This document shows, piece after piece, positions 1 through 7,440 of a DNA stretch of 64,000 nucleotides. Source of the DNA: Methanomassiliicoccaceae archaeon COG_1 (GTDB lineage Archaea; Thermoplasmatota; Thermoplasmata; Methanomassiliicoccales; Methanomethylophilaceae). The position numbers and the translations under genes are program-made. The notes under the pieces were generated by a model that was not told the DNA's origin, did no database searches, and saw nothing but the letters and a program-made list of their open reading frames with translations. Numbering within the stretch: the stretch's first letter is position 1; every line of letters starts with the position of its first letter. The stretch spans positions 81,569 to 145,568 of the forward strand of contig JAQQTI010000005.1 of NCBI GenBank assembly GCA_028561875.1. The letters run 5' to 3'.

Positions 1-392
1 CCGAGGGCGAGAAGCTCGTCGGCGAGATCATGGGGGAAAGGGGCATCGAGCTGTACTTCATCGCCGAGTACCCCGAGGAGGCCAAACCGTTCTACATCAT
101 GGAGAAGGGTGGCACTCCGTACTCGTTCTCCTTCGACCTCGACTACAAGGGGCAGGAGATCGCCTCCGGCGGGCAGAGGGAGCACCGTTACGACGCGCTC
201 GTCGCGAGGATGGAGAAGAAGGGGCTGGACCCGGGAGGCTTCGCAGACTATCTCGCCGCGTTCAGATACGGCATGCCGCCCCACGGCGGATGGGGCATGG
301 GCCTCGACAGGCTCCTGGAGAAGATGCTCGACCTCCCGAACGTCAGGGAGGCCATCCTGTTCCCGAGGGACCTGACCAGGCTCACGCCTTGA
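1..392 (+). CDS. aspS: Aspartyl-tRNA synthetase, C-terminal part (partial, 5' end outside window)
   Basis: The reading frame is open from the window edge and ends in TGA. The final residues carry the class II synthetase motif 3, seen as GMGLDRLLEKML, followed by the typical end NVREAILFPRDLTRLTP. This is the catalytic-domain C-terminus of an archaeal-type AspRS, which charges tRNA-Asp in the cytoplasm. The preceding stretch PYSFSFDLDYKGQEIASGGQREHR matches the active-site part of the family. Only about 130 of the usual ~430 residues are visible, so whether it is discriminating or also charges tRNA-Asn cannot be judged. Confidence 0.9.
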   Translation, partial: EGEKLVGEIMGERGIELYFIAEYPEEAKPFYIMEKGGTPYSFSFDLDYKGQEIASGGQREHRYDALVARMEKKGLDPGGFADYLAAFRYGMPPHGGWGMGLDRLLEKMLDLPNVREAILFPRDLTRLTP

Positions 393-496
393 TTCCCAGG
401 GGCATCGCCCCTTTGGCCCGTTTTCTCACTTTCGGTCACTTTCGGCCACCTCTCCCCTCCCTGGTTTTTATACCTCCCCGCACCTAGAGAGTAGAG

Positions 497-1030
497 ATGA
501 CTGCGCCCGGCGACATCTACGAACGCGAACTGAAGTACCTCCTATCGGGAGACAGGAAGAGCATAGGCAAGATGGTTAAGACCTGCAACCCGACGGAAAC
601 CGGCGCCTACAACTCCATGTCGGATTTCCCCTTCCTGGTCATCCGCGCCGCCGGCTCGTTCGGGGTGGACCTCGTCGCCCTCCGGGGGGACTACTCCTTC
701 CCCATCGAGGTGAAGAGCTCCGAGAAGGAAGTGCTCTACATGAGTCGTAGCGAGAAGCTCACCGAGCAGGTGAACCGCATGCTCGAGGAATGCGATCGCT
801 CGCACATCATCGCGGTGTACGCCTACAGGCTTAAGGGCGTGCGCGGCGACCCGTGGAGGATATTCACTGTTCCGTCCGAGGCGGAATTCAAGGGGAAGGC
901 CGCCCTCCTGCGCCGGAGGATCCCCGCCCTCGACGTGAGCAGGAGCGGGAACTTCGTGATGAGGTGGGGGGAGGGCATGAAGCTCTCCGACTTCATCGCC
1001 TACATGAACATGGACGTCCCCGGCGTGTGA
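497..1030 (+). CDS. hjc: Holliday junction resolvase Hjc
   Basis: 177-residue protein of the archaeal Hjc nuclease family, which cleaves four-way DNA junctions during recombination and repair. The PD-(D/E)XK core is visible: an early YERELKYLL helix with a catalytic Glu, then RAAGSFGVDLVAL supplying the Asp and FPIEVKSS supplying the Glu-x-Lys pair. It is longer than typical Hjc (about 130-150 residues) because of a C-terminal extension after the core. A T-rich TATA-like element (TTTTTATA near 466-473) lies about 25-30 bases upstream of the ATG, so the transcript is probably leaderless. It stands alone between aspS and mptD. Confidence 0.88.
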   Translation: MTAPGDIYERELKYLLSGDRKSIGKMVKTCNPTETGAYNSMSDFPFLVIRAAGSFGVDLVALRGDYSFPIEVKSSEKEVLYMSRSEKLTEQVNRMLEECDRSHIIAVYAYRLKGVRGDPWRIFTVPSEAEFKGKAALLRRRIPALDVSRSGNFVMRWGEGMKLSDFIAYMNMDVPGV

Positions 1031-1153
1031 GGCAGCCGTCGGCACTCATAGGGCTCATCACCAGTCAGCGCGGAGGATCGTCATCCGGCCGCCTCGGCGC
1101 GCCATCGGCTCCGCTCCTTATAGGTTTTATAGTGCCGACGGGTTCGGAGGCGC

Positions 1154-1579
1154 ATGGCCGGGAACAGGGAGGACAGGGCGGCGTCGCGCTTCTCCTGCAC
1201 CGTTGGCGAGCGCGCCGCCTTCGAGGCGGGCATAAAGATGGCGACGGTCTACCACCAGTTCGTCGGCACCCCTTTCTGCAAGGACTCCGTGCACGACCTG
1301 GAACGCTCCATCGAAAGCGCGATAGAAACGCAGCCTTACGTCGAATCGGCGAGGATAAGGGTCACCCGCGACGGCGGGGACAAGACTGATCAGTACACCT
1401 ACTCGAGCCTGGACGGCGATATGATCGACGCCGTCGTCGTCGTAAGGGTCGGCGGGAAGAGGGTGACCGCCGAGATGCGCTACGACCGTGAGCTCAGGTA
1501 CCCCCTGATGTACATATCGTCCGTCGCAGACGAACGATGTCTTCTGTCTGATGATTTTTTCACTGGCAGAAGAGTCTGA
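1154..1579 (+). CDS. mptD: Archaeal dihydroneopterin aldolase MptD (DUF372)
   Basis: 141 residues. The stretch FEAGIKMATVYHQFVGTPF followed by a helix ending QPYVESARIRV is the hallmark of the archaeal DHNA aldolase family. These enzymes release 6-hydroxymethyl-dihydropterin from dihydroneopterin for folate or methanopterin synthesis. The TATA-like TTTTATAG (about 1124-1131) and a GGAGG just before the ATG support this start. The gene is monocistronic. The presence of formate-tetrahydrofolate ligase elsewhere in the window suggests that the product serves folate as well as or instead of methanopterin; that is inference. Confidence 0.85.
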   Translation: MAGNREDRAASRFSCTVGERAAFEAGIKMATVYHQFVGTPFCKDSVHDLERSIESAIETQPYVESARIRVTRDGGDKTDQYTYSSLDGDMIDAVVVVRVGGKRVTAEMRYDRELRYPLMYISSVADERCLLSDDFFTGRRV

Positions 1580-1626
1580 AATCCCTTAAATATTGATTAA
1601 GCCATACCACGCCAGGGGTTTTTTGC

Positions 1627-2172
1627 TTGGTCAACAACATCAAGATAGGTATTACGGGGCTCCCGGGCGCCGGTAAGACCTACACTCTCAAGTACGTTAC
1701 GCAGATGTTGTCGGACCAGAACGTTACCATCGGCGGCATGATCGACGAGAAAACCAGCGACGGCCGCCACAGCACCGGCATGACGGTGACCAACATCAGG
1801 ACCGGGGAATCGGCGGTATTCGCCATCCCGGGTTTCGAAAGCAAGGTAACGCTCGGCAACCTGGGCGTGGATCTCTCGCTCTTCGAGTCCGTGGCCATAG
1901 AGGCCATCAAGACCGCCTGCGAGGAGTGTGACCTCATAGTGATTGACGAGGTGGGGAGGGTGGAGGTGGAGAGCCGCGCCTTCGTCGACGCAGTCAACGA
2001 CGCCCTCGACGTGGACAAGCCCATGATCATCACCCTCCACAAGAAGTCCCGGAACCCCCTGTTGCAGGATATCAGGCGCAGGGACGACGTGAGGATCCTC
2101 GAGGTCACCCCCACCAACCGGAACCTCCTTCCCCACAAGATCATGGGCCTCATGAACGGTGAAAACGTTTGA
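1627..2172 (+). CDS. Nucleoside-triphosphatase, THEP1 family
   Basis: 181 residues with a Walker A GLPGAGKT at residues ~10-17 and a Walker B-like LIVIDEVGRVE near residue 105, the arrangement of the THEP1/NTPase family. Members hydrolyse NTPs in vitro; their role in the cell is not firmly known. The start is TTG (1627); no upstream ATG exists in frame and the P-loop begins only ten residues in. A TATA element (TTAAATATT, about 1586-1594) and AGGGG at 1614-1618 precede it. The stop overlaps the next gene's ATG (TGATG), so it is probably cotranscribed with trm1. Confidence 0.85.
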   Translation: MVNNIKIGITGLPGAGKTYTLKYVTQMLSDQNVTIGGMIDEKTSDGRHSTGMTVTNIRTGESAVFAIPGFESKVTLGNLGVDLSLFESVAIEAIKTACEECDLIVIDEVGRVEVESRAFVDAVNDALDVDKPMIITLHKKSRNPLLQDIRRRDDVRILEVTPTNRNLLPHKIMGLMNGENV

Positions 2173-3275
2173 TGCCCCCGGGCGCGGTCATCACCGAAGG
2201 GAGGACACGGATACTCGTCCCGGAGACCCGTTCGCGCGGTGGCCCGGGTAGAATCGAGAGAGGCTCGGTTTTCTTCAACGAGCAGATGGCGTTCAACAGG
2301 GACGTGAGCATAATGCTGCTGCGGGCCTTGGGCAGGCCTGACATGACGGTCGCCGACGCCATGACCGCTACCGGCTCGCGGGCGGTACGCATAGCGAACG
2401 AGGTGCCAAGCGTCGAGGTCACCGCCAACGACAGGGACCCGGGCGCGGTTCCGTACATCGAGGCTAACATCGAACTCAACGGTTTGGGAAACTGCAGAGC
2501 GTCTAACATGGACATGCACTGCCTGTTCTCGGACAGCTCATACGACTACGTGGACCTTGACCCGTTCGGCTCTCCCTCCCTCTTCATCCAGTCCGCCATC
2601 CGCGGATGCCGGCACGGCGGGGTGCTGGCCGTCACGGCCACCGACACCGCCCCCCTAGACGGGGCACAGGCGGCTAAATGCCGCCGCCGCTACCAGTGCG
2701 AACCGGTGCGCGGCCACATGTGCCACGAAGGCGGGCTGAGGATACTCCTCTGCAACATAGCCAGGGAGATGGGGAAGTTCAACCGGGGCATGCGCCCGAT
2801 CCTCGCCTTTTACTCGGACCACTACTACCGGGCGTACGTGCGGGTAGAGGAGGGAACGGCGGCCTGCGACCGCATGCTGTCCCGGCTCGGGTACATGAAG
2901 TACGACCGGGAGACGCTCGCCCGCGAGACGTCCGAGAGGTACGACGCCGAACACCCTCTCGGCCCGTTCTGGCTCGGCCCGCTGTTCGATAAAGAGCTAA
3001 TATCCCGCATGTCCCCCGAGGGGATGGCCGAGGAGAAGCGCTGCATCAAGGAGCTGGCACTGTGGAAGGACGAGATCGATTCCGTGCCGTTCCTCTACGA
3101 CGTGAGCGAGCTTTCACGGCTCACCAAGGTCTCCCCGCCGAATCTCGAGGAGTTCGTGGCGATGCTCAACGAGACGGGGCATGCGTCGAAGACGCACTTC
3201 TCCCCGACGTCGTTCGTCACCGACCTGCCACTGAAGGAGATCATCGAGAGGTACGTCGAGGCCGGGCGCAGGTGA
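2172..3275 (+). CDS. trm1: tRNA (guanine26-N2)-dimethyltransferase Trm1
   Basis: About 367 residues. The catalytic motif VDLDPFGSPSLFIQSAIR is diagnostic of Trm1, with an SAM-binding region (TVADAMTATGSRAVRIANE) upstream and a Cys-bearing linker GHMCHEGGLRILLC. It methylates G26 of tRNAs with S-adenosylmethionine. The ATG at 2172 overlaps the TGA of the THEP1 gene, which argues for translational coupling. A TTG one codon earlier is less likely. Length and C-terminal winged-helix-like tail are normal for archaeal Trm1. Confidence 0.93.
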   Translation: MPPGAVITEGRTRILVPETRSRGGPGRIERGSVFFNEQMAFNRDVSIMLLRALGRPDMTVADAMTATGSRAVRIANEVPSVEVTANDRDPGAVPYIEANIELNGLGNCRASNMDMHCLFSDSSYDYVDLDPFGSPSLFIQSAIRGCRHGGVLAVTATDTAPLDGAQAAKCRRRYQCEPVRGHMCHEGGLRILLCNIAREMGKFNRGMRPILAFYSDHYYRAYVRVEEGTAACDRMLSRLGYMKYDRETLARETSERYDAEHPLGPFWLGPLFDKELISRMSPEGMAEEKRCIKELALWKDEIDSVPFLYDVSELSRLTKVSPPNLEEFVAMLNETGHASKTHFSPTSFVTDLPLKEIIERYVEAGRR

Positions 3276-3435
3276 TGGTGTCCCCGTCCGTTGGATCGGC
3301 CGCGACAGGCCACAATTCGATGGGGCGCGCCCGTTCCCCGTGTTCCCCCGCCCCCTCCCGGTGGGCGGGATGGGACGCCGACGTAACCATCAATCAAGCA
3401 CTAATACCCCCGCGCCATATGCGCCCCCGATAGCA

Positions 3436-4761
3436 ATGCCCAGCCTAGCGGTCATCGGTTCCCAGTGGGGGGACGAAGGAAAAGGCAAAATCATCGACTT
3501 CCTCGACGCGGACGCGGACCTCGTCGTGCGTTTCCAGGGAGGAAACAATGCGGGGCACACCATCGTCGTCGGAGACAGGGTGTTCAAGCTCCACGGTCTC
3601 CCCTCGGGGGTGGTCAGGCCGGGGAAGCTCGCCGTCATCGGCAACGGCGCCGTCGTGAACGTGGCGGAGCTCCTCGACGAGATAGAACAAACGGAGCGGG
3701 CGGGCGGCAGCGTAGACGGGCTGAGGATATCCGACCGTGCGGCGCTCATCATGAACTACCACAAGAAGCTGGACGGCGCCGAGGAGAGATACCGCGGAAG
3801 GAAACCCGTCGGCACCACCAAGAAAGGCATCGGGCCCGCCTACCAGGATAAGATTGCGAGGATCGGCTTCCGTGCCGGCGACCTCCTCGAGGAGGACACC
3901 CTGAGGGAGAAGATCGCCATGCTCTTGCCGTACAAGAAGGACCTCATGGCGATGTTGGGCGCTGAGGAGTGCTGCTGCACCGCCGAGTCGCTCTTCGAGA
4001 AGATGTCGGGGTGGGGCGCGAAGCTCAGGAAGTACATCTGCGACACCTCCGTCCTCGTCAACGAGGCCCTTGACGACGGCAAAAACGTAATGTTCGAGGG
4101 CGCCCAGGGCGCCATGCTAGACATCGACCACGGCACCTACCCCTTCGTGACCTCCTCCGCCACCATGGGCGGCGGAGTGTGTACCGGCGCGGGTGTCGCG
4201 CCGAACAGACTGGACAGGGTGCTCGGCATCGTGAAGGCTTACACCACCCGCGTGGGCGAGGGGCCGTTCGTCACCGAGCTCTCTGAGGAGGACGAACTCG
4301 CCCTGCAGAAGAAGGGCGGCGAGTTCGGCGTCACCACCGGCAGGGGCAGGAGATGCGGATGGCTCGACCTCGTCGTTGTGAACCACGCGAACATGCTCTG
4401 CGGGTTCTCCTCGCTGGCGGTCACCAAGATTGACGTGCTGAACGACCTGGAGACCGTCCCCGTGTGCACCGAGTACGAGATCGACGGCGAGAGGACTGGT
4501 CGCTTCCCCGCGTCCATCAAGAAGCTCGAGAGAGCGAGGCCGGTGTACACCGAGCTGAAGGGATGGAAAGGATGGGACGACGCCGAGACCGCGGTGAGGG
4601 AGGGGTACGACGCCCTCCCGAGGGAGATGAGGGATTACGTAGCCTTCATAGAGGAACGCACAGGCGTACCGGCGGACATAGTCAGCATCGGGCCCGACAG
4701 GGACGAGACCTTCGACCGCTCCGGAGAATGGTGGAACCGATCCCCGACCGGCAACGATTAA
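3436..4761 (+). CDS. purA: Adenylosuccinate synthetase
   Basis: 441 residues. The N-terminus SLAVIGSQWGDEGKGKIIDFL and the following QGGNNAGHTIV are the GTP/IMP-binding signatures of PurA, which makes adenylosuccinate from IMP and aspartate in AMP synthesis. The motif VGTTKKGIGPAYQDK is also present. I chose the ATG at 3436, which starts MPSLAVIG, because the family begins a few residues before this glycine-rich motif; the frame is open upstream without homology. Full-length. The 160-base gap before it shows no gene. Confidence 0.95.
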   Translation: MPSLAVIGSQWGDEGKGKIIDFLDADADLVVRFQGGNNAGHTIVVGDRVFKLHGLPSGVVRPGKLAVIGNGAVVNVAELLDEIEQTERAGGSVDGLRISDRAALIMNYHKKLDGAEERYRGRKPVGTTKKGIGPAYQDKIARIGFRAGDLLEEDTLREKIAMLLPYKKDLMAMLGAEECCCTAESLFEKMSGWGAKLRKYICDTSVLVNEALDDGKNVMFEGAQGAMLDIDHGTYPFVTSSATMGGGVCTGAGVAPNRLDRVLGIVKAYTTRVGEGPFVTELSEEDELALQKKGGEFGVTTGRGRRCGWLDLVVVNHANMLCGFSSLAVTKIDVLNDLETVPVCTEYEIDGERTGRFPASIKKLERARPVYTELKGWKGWDDAETAVREGYDALPREMRDYVAFIEERTGVPADIVSIGPDRDETFDRSGEWWNRSPTGND

Positions 4762-4785
4762 GCCCCGTGGGAGGATTGCTGGGCA

Positions 4786-5145
4786 ATGAGGATAGCGGTC
4801 TCATACGAGGCGGGGAGGGTGCACCACCATTTCGGCAGCTCCCCCGCCTTCAAGTTCTACGAGGTCGAGGGCGGGAGGGTCGTCTCGTCCTCCGTGGAGA
4901 AGAACGCCGCGAGGGGACACGACGCGGTGATTGCGTACCTCGAGTCGAAGGGAATCGACGTGCTTATAAGCGAGGAAGTCTGCGAGTGCGGGCGGCAGAG
5001 GATGTTCGACCAGGACATCGAAATCTACTCGGGCGTCGATGGCCAGGCCGACGGAAGGGTCACCGACTGCCTCGCCGGGCGGCTGGTCTCCGACCGGCAG
5101 CGCCGGGCGCAGAGCGACATCAACATCTGCTTCGGTAGAAGATGA
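4786..5145 (+). CDS. NifX/NifB C-terminal-like iron-molybdenum cluster-binding protein
   Basis: 119 residues. It begins MRIAVSYEAGRVHHHFGSSPAFKFYEVEGG and ends in a segment like EIYSGVDGQADGRVTDCLAG, the layout of small dinitrogenase-cofactor (NifX/VnfX/MTH1175-type) proteins. Such proteins bind Fe-S or FeMo-type clusters; in non-diazotrophs their role is unknown. Unusual here is a CEC pair (EEVCECGRQRM) where relatives often carry a glycine-rich loop; these cysteines could ligate metal. It follows purA by 24 bases and may be cotranscribed. No nitrogenase gene is in the window, so nitrogen fixation is not implied. Confidence 0.72.
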   Translation: MRIAVSYEAGRVHHHFGSSPAFKFYEVEGGRVVSSSVEKNAARGHDAVIAYLESKGIDVLISEEVCECGRQRMFDQDIEIYSGVDGQADGRVTDCLAGRLVSDRQRRAQSDINICFGRR

Positions 5146-5171
5146 GAGGGCGCAAGACCCCCGCCCGGGTT

Positions 5172-6443
5172 TCAGTTTCTCCGAGGAACGGTCGCCCTCA
5201 CGAAGGGCGACCTGTCGGCCCCGAGGGGGAGGGTGGCATCGTAGCCGACCTTCCACGTCGTGCCGCAAGCCGAGGGGTCCAGGGAGGACCCGGCGGCGCA
5301 AGGTATCCTGATGATCCTGTCGGCCTGCATCCTCGTGGCCACTGCCCACTCGACCTCGCGGTCGTCGAAGATGTCGATGTCATCGTCCACGACGATGACG
5401 TTCTTCATAGAGGTGTGCCCGGTGAACGCCGCCATGACGGCGTTCACGCCGTCGCCCTCCTTGTTCTTGGAAATGGAGACGACGCCGTTCAGCCAGCAGC
5501 AGCCGCCCTCCGTGAGGCGGACGTTCCTCACGCGGGGCACGGCCTGCCTCACGGTGCGGTAGATGATCGGTTCGCGGGGCACGCCCATGAGGAGGTAGTG
5601 CTCGAACCCTCCCGGCAGCAGGAGCTGGAAGACGGGGTCCTTCTTGGACCATATCCTCTCCACCTTAACCACGGGCTGCTCCCTCACCTCGTCGTACGTG
5701 CCCGCGATGTCCACGAACGGGCCCTCGGGCGCGGTCTCGGCGGTAATCCTCCCCTCGATGACGTACTCGCAGTCGGCGGGGACGACGAGCCCGTTCGCGC
5801 ACTTCGCGACCTTTAGCGGCGAACCGTGCCCCTTCCTGTGCATGGCAGAGGCGACGGTGAGCTCGTCCATGCCGAAGTCGACGGAAAGCGCGGCGGCCAC
5901 CATGACCTCGGCGGGGGCGCCGATACAGATCGCTATCCTCAGGTCCTCGCCGTCCCTCTTCGCCTCGTTGTAGAGCGTGAAGGTATGGCGGGGGACCAGC
6001 CTGATTCCCAGAGAGTCCTTCCCGCGGACGAGCATGCGGTGGTAGGAGGCGTTCCGCTTCCCCCCGTACTCGGAGACGACAACGCCGGCGGAGATGTACC
6101 GGCCGGCGTCCTCCGGGAAGTACTTCGCGATGGGGAGCGCGGTGAGGTCGGAGGGAAGCGGAGCCTCCTTGAACGCTGGCTTCTCCACCTCCTCCGTCCC
6201 GCAGGGGGATTCTAGCGCGCCGAGTATGTGGGCGACGATGTCCTCCTTCTCTACCCCCATGGCCGCGGCGATCTTCTCGCGGGTGGAGTACACGTTGCCG
6301 GCAGCCCTGCCGCCGTTGAGGTCCTCGAAGAGGAACGTCTTCCCCTGATCCGAGAGGAGGTAGCGGGTGGCGTCGTACCCATCGGGGTCGATCCTGTCCC
6401 TGACGACCTCCGCCGAGCAGAGCGATTCTCTGTCCAATGCCAT
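5172..6443 (-). CDS. UbiD family decarboxylase (probable anhydromevalonate phosphate decarboxylase)
   Basis: 423 residues of the UbiD family, which uses prenylated FMN to decarboxylate unsaturated acids. The segment EGRITAETAPEGPFVDIAGTY contains the two conserved glutamates of the UbiD active site, and SYHRMLVRGKDSLGIRLVP contains the cofactor-binding Arg region. Many archaea have one UbiD of this size that acts as anhydromevalonate phosphate decarboxylase in the archaeal mevalonate pathway; that assignment is from family knowledge, not shown here. No UbiX (prenyl-FMN synthase) lies in the window. The start ATG at 6443 gives the usual N-terminus. Confidence 0.85.
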   Translation of the reverse strand: MALDRESLCSAEVVRDRIDPDGYDATRYLLSDQGKTFLFEDLNGGRAAGNVYSTREKIAAAMGVEKEDIVAHILGALESPCGTEEVEKPAFKEAPLPSDLTALPIAKYFPEDAGRYISAGVVVSEYGGKRNASYHRMLVRGKDSLGIRLVPRHTFTLYNEAKRDGEDLRIAICIGAPAEVMVAAALSVDFGMDELTVASAMHRKGHGSPLKVAKCANGLVVPADCEYVIEGRITAETAPEGPFVDIAGTYDEVREQPVVKVERIWSKKDPVFQLLLPGGFEHYLLMGVPREPIIYRTVRQAVPRVRNVRLTEGGCCWLNGVVSISKNKEGDGVNAVMAAFTGHTSMKNVIVVDDDIDIFDDREVEWAVATRMQADRIIRIPCAAGSSLDPSACGTTWKVGYDATLPLGADRSPFVRATVPRRN

Positions 6444-6473
6444 GCCCGGCCATGGGCGTAGCGATAATTAATC

Positions 6474-7193
6474 TTAGTTAGGTGCGACTGCGTCCAAACC
6501 GTTCGCAGTCACCGCGTGACCGCAGATGATTACATCCCCGGACTCGAGGATGGCGATCAATCTGTCGACTATGCCCTGGACATCAAGAACGGGGAGCCTG
6601 AACACCCCGGCAGAGAGGGAGACGAACCCGGAGAGGGAGTCACGGATAGGCGCGGTGCCGCCGTTGAGGTAGTACCCGGCAATGTTCCCCACGGCACCGA
6701 CGATGGAGATTATCTTCAGCCTCCCTCCCTCCCCGCTCTGGAAGCCGAAACGCTCAAGGTGGTCGGCTGACCAGCGCCCGTACGCCTCGATGTAGCTCTC
6801 CACGGCGGTCCACGAATGGTGGGCCTCGTAGAGTATGTCGGCAAGGCGAAGATCCCGGCTGGAGACGTATATCTCCAGCGCCCCTGGGAGCAGGGCCGCC
6901 ACGAGGGGGTTGCTCTCCGCCGCGAAAAGCTTTCCCGACTCGCCGAGGGCGTCGCCGAGGGCATCATGGACGATGCTGAGGAGTATGTCCTCCTTGCTCT
7001 TGAAGCGGTTGTAGAGGCTCCCGTTGAGGATGCCTGCCCGACAGATGATGTCGCGGGTGGTGGTCTTCTGATAGCCCTTCTCGTAGAACAGATCCATGGC
7101 CGCGAACATTATCTGCCGGCGCGAGGATTCGCGTCTCGCTTCGATCCCGTTTTTGACGGCTTCCGCGCCCTGGAACTTCGTTATCTTGACCAT
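6474..7193 (-). CDS. TetR family transcriptional regulator
   Basis: 239 residues. An N-terminal helix-turn-helix (RRQIMFAAMDLFYEKGYQKTTTRDI, then GILNGSLYNRFKSKEDIL) is typical of TetR repressors; the C-terminal ligand domain is family-nonspecific. I start at ATG 7193 rather than the open frame up to 7346, because a TATA element (CTTTATA on the minus strand, 7230-7224) lies about 30 bases upstream and would otherwise be inside the gene. It is divergent from the MMPL transporter, and both promoters carry TTGA-N6-TCAA sites, so it probably represses itself and the exporter. Confidence 0.87.
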   Translation of the reverse strand: MVKITKFQGAEAVKNGIEARRESSRRQIMFAAMDLFYEKGYQKTTTRDIICRAGILNGSLYNRFKSKEDILLSIVHDALGDALGESGKLFAAESNPLVAALLPGALEIYVSSRDLRLADILYEAHHSWTAVESYIEAYGRWSADHLERFGFQSGEGGRLKIISIVGAVGNIAGYYLNGGTAPIRDSLSGFVSLSAGVFRLPVLDVQGIVDRLIAILESGDVIICGHAVTANGLDAVAPN

Positions 7194-7231
7194 GATATCG
7201 GCTACGATGACATTGGGGAGGGGGTATAAAG

Positions 7232-7249
7232 TTTTGACTGTGCTCAAAA
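7232..7249. promoter_or_regulatory. Candidate TetR operator (own promoter)
   Basis: Palindrome TTTTGA-CTGTGC-TCAAAA directly upstream of the tetR TATA box (7224-7230). The core TTGA-N6-TCAA recurs at 7380-7393 before the MMPL gene. Binding here would block the TBP/TFB site of the regulator gene. Confidence 0.55.
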
Positions 7250-7379
7250 GCTCTAGCTGGTACATGTCAGAAAACAATCGGACCGCCCGTCTCCCCTCTC
7301 CCGATAGTATGCACGTATCCAGTTTCAGGCCGAAAGGGATTCCCAACCGCCATGCTGCACGGGAAATCCGAGATTGGAT

Positions 7380-7406
7380 TTGAGCATGTTCAAAAATATT
7401 ATATAC
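7380..7406 (+). promoter_or_regulatory. Candidate TetR operator and TATA box of the MMPL gene
   Basis: TTGA-GCATGT-TCAA (7380-7393) is followed within a few bases by an A/T-rich TATA element ATTATATA (about 7398-7405). The ATG lies 35 bases further on. It has the same half-sites and spacing as the palindrome in the regulator's own promoter, which suggests shared control. Confidence 0.55.
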
Positions 7407-7440
7407 TCAACATGGCTAAACCCGGGACAGTGAATTCGCA

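Noticed and set aside
4786..5145. Evidence for nitrogen fixation from the NifX-like gene
   Set aside because: Small NifX/NifB-like proteins are common in archaea without nitrogenase, and no nif gene is present here.
7194..7346. Longer TetR protein starting at 7346
   Set aside because: The extra N-terminus would include the gene's TATA box and operator and has no homology to the family.
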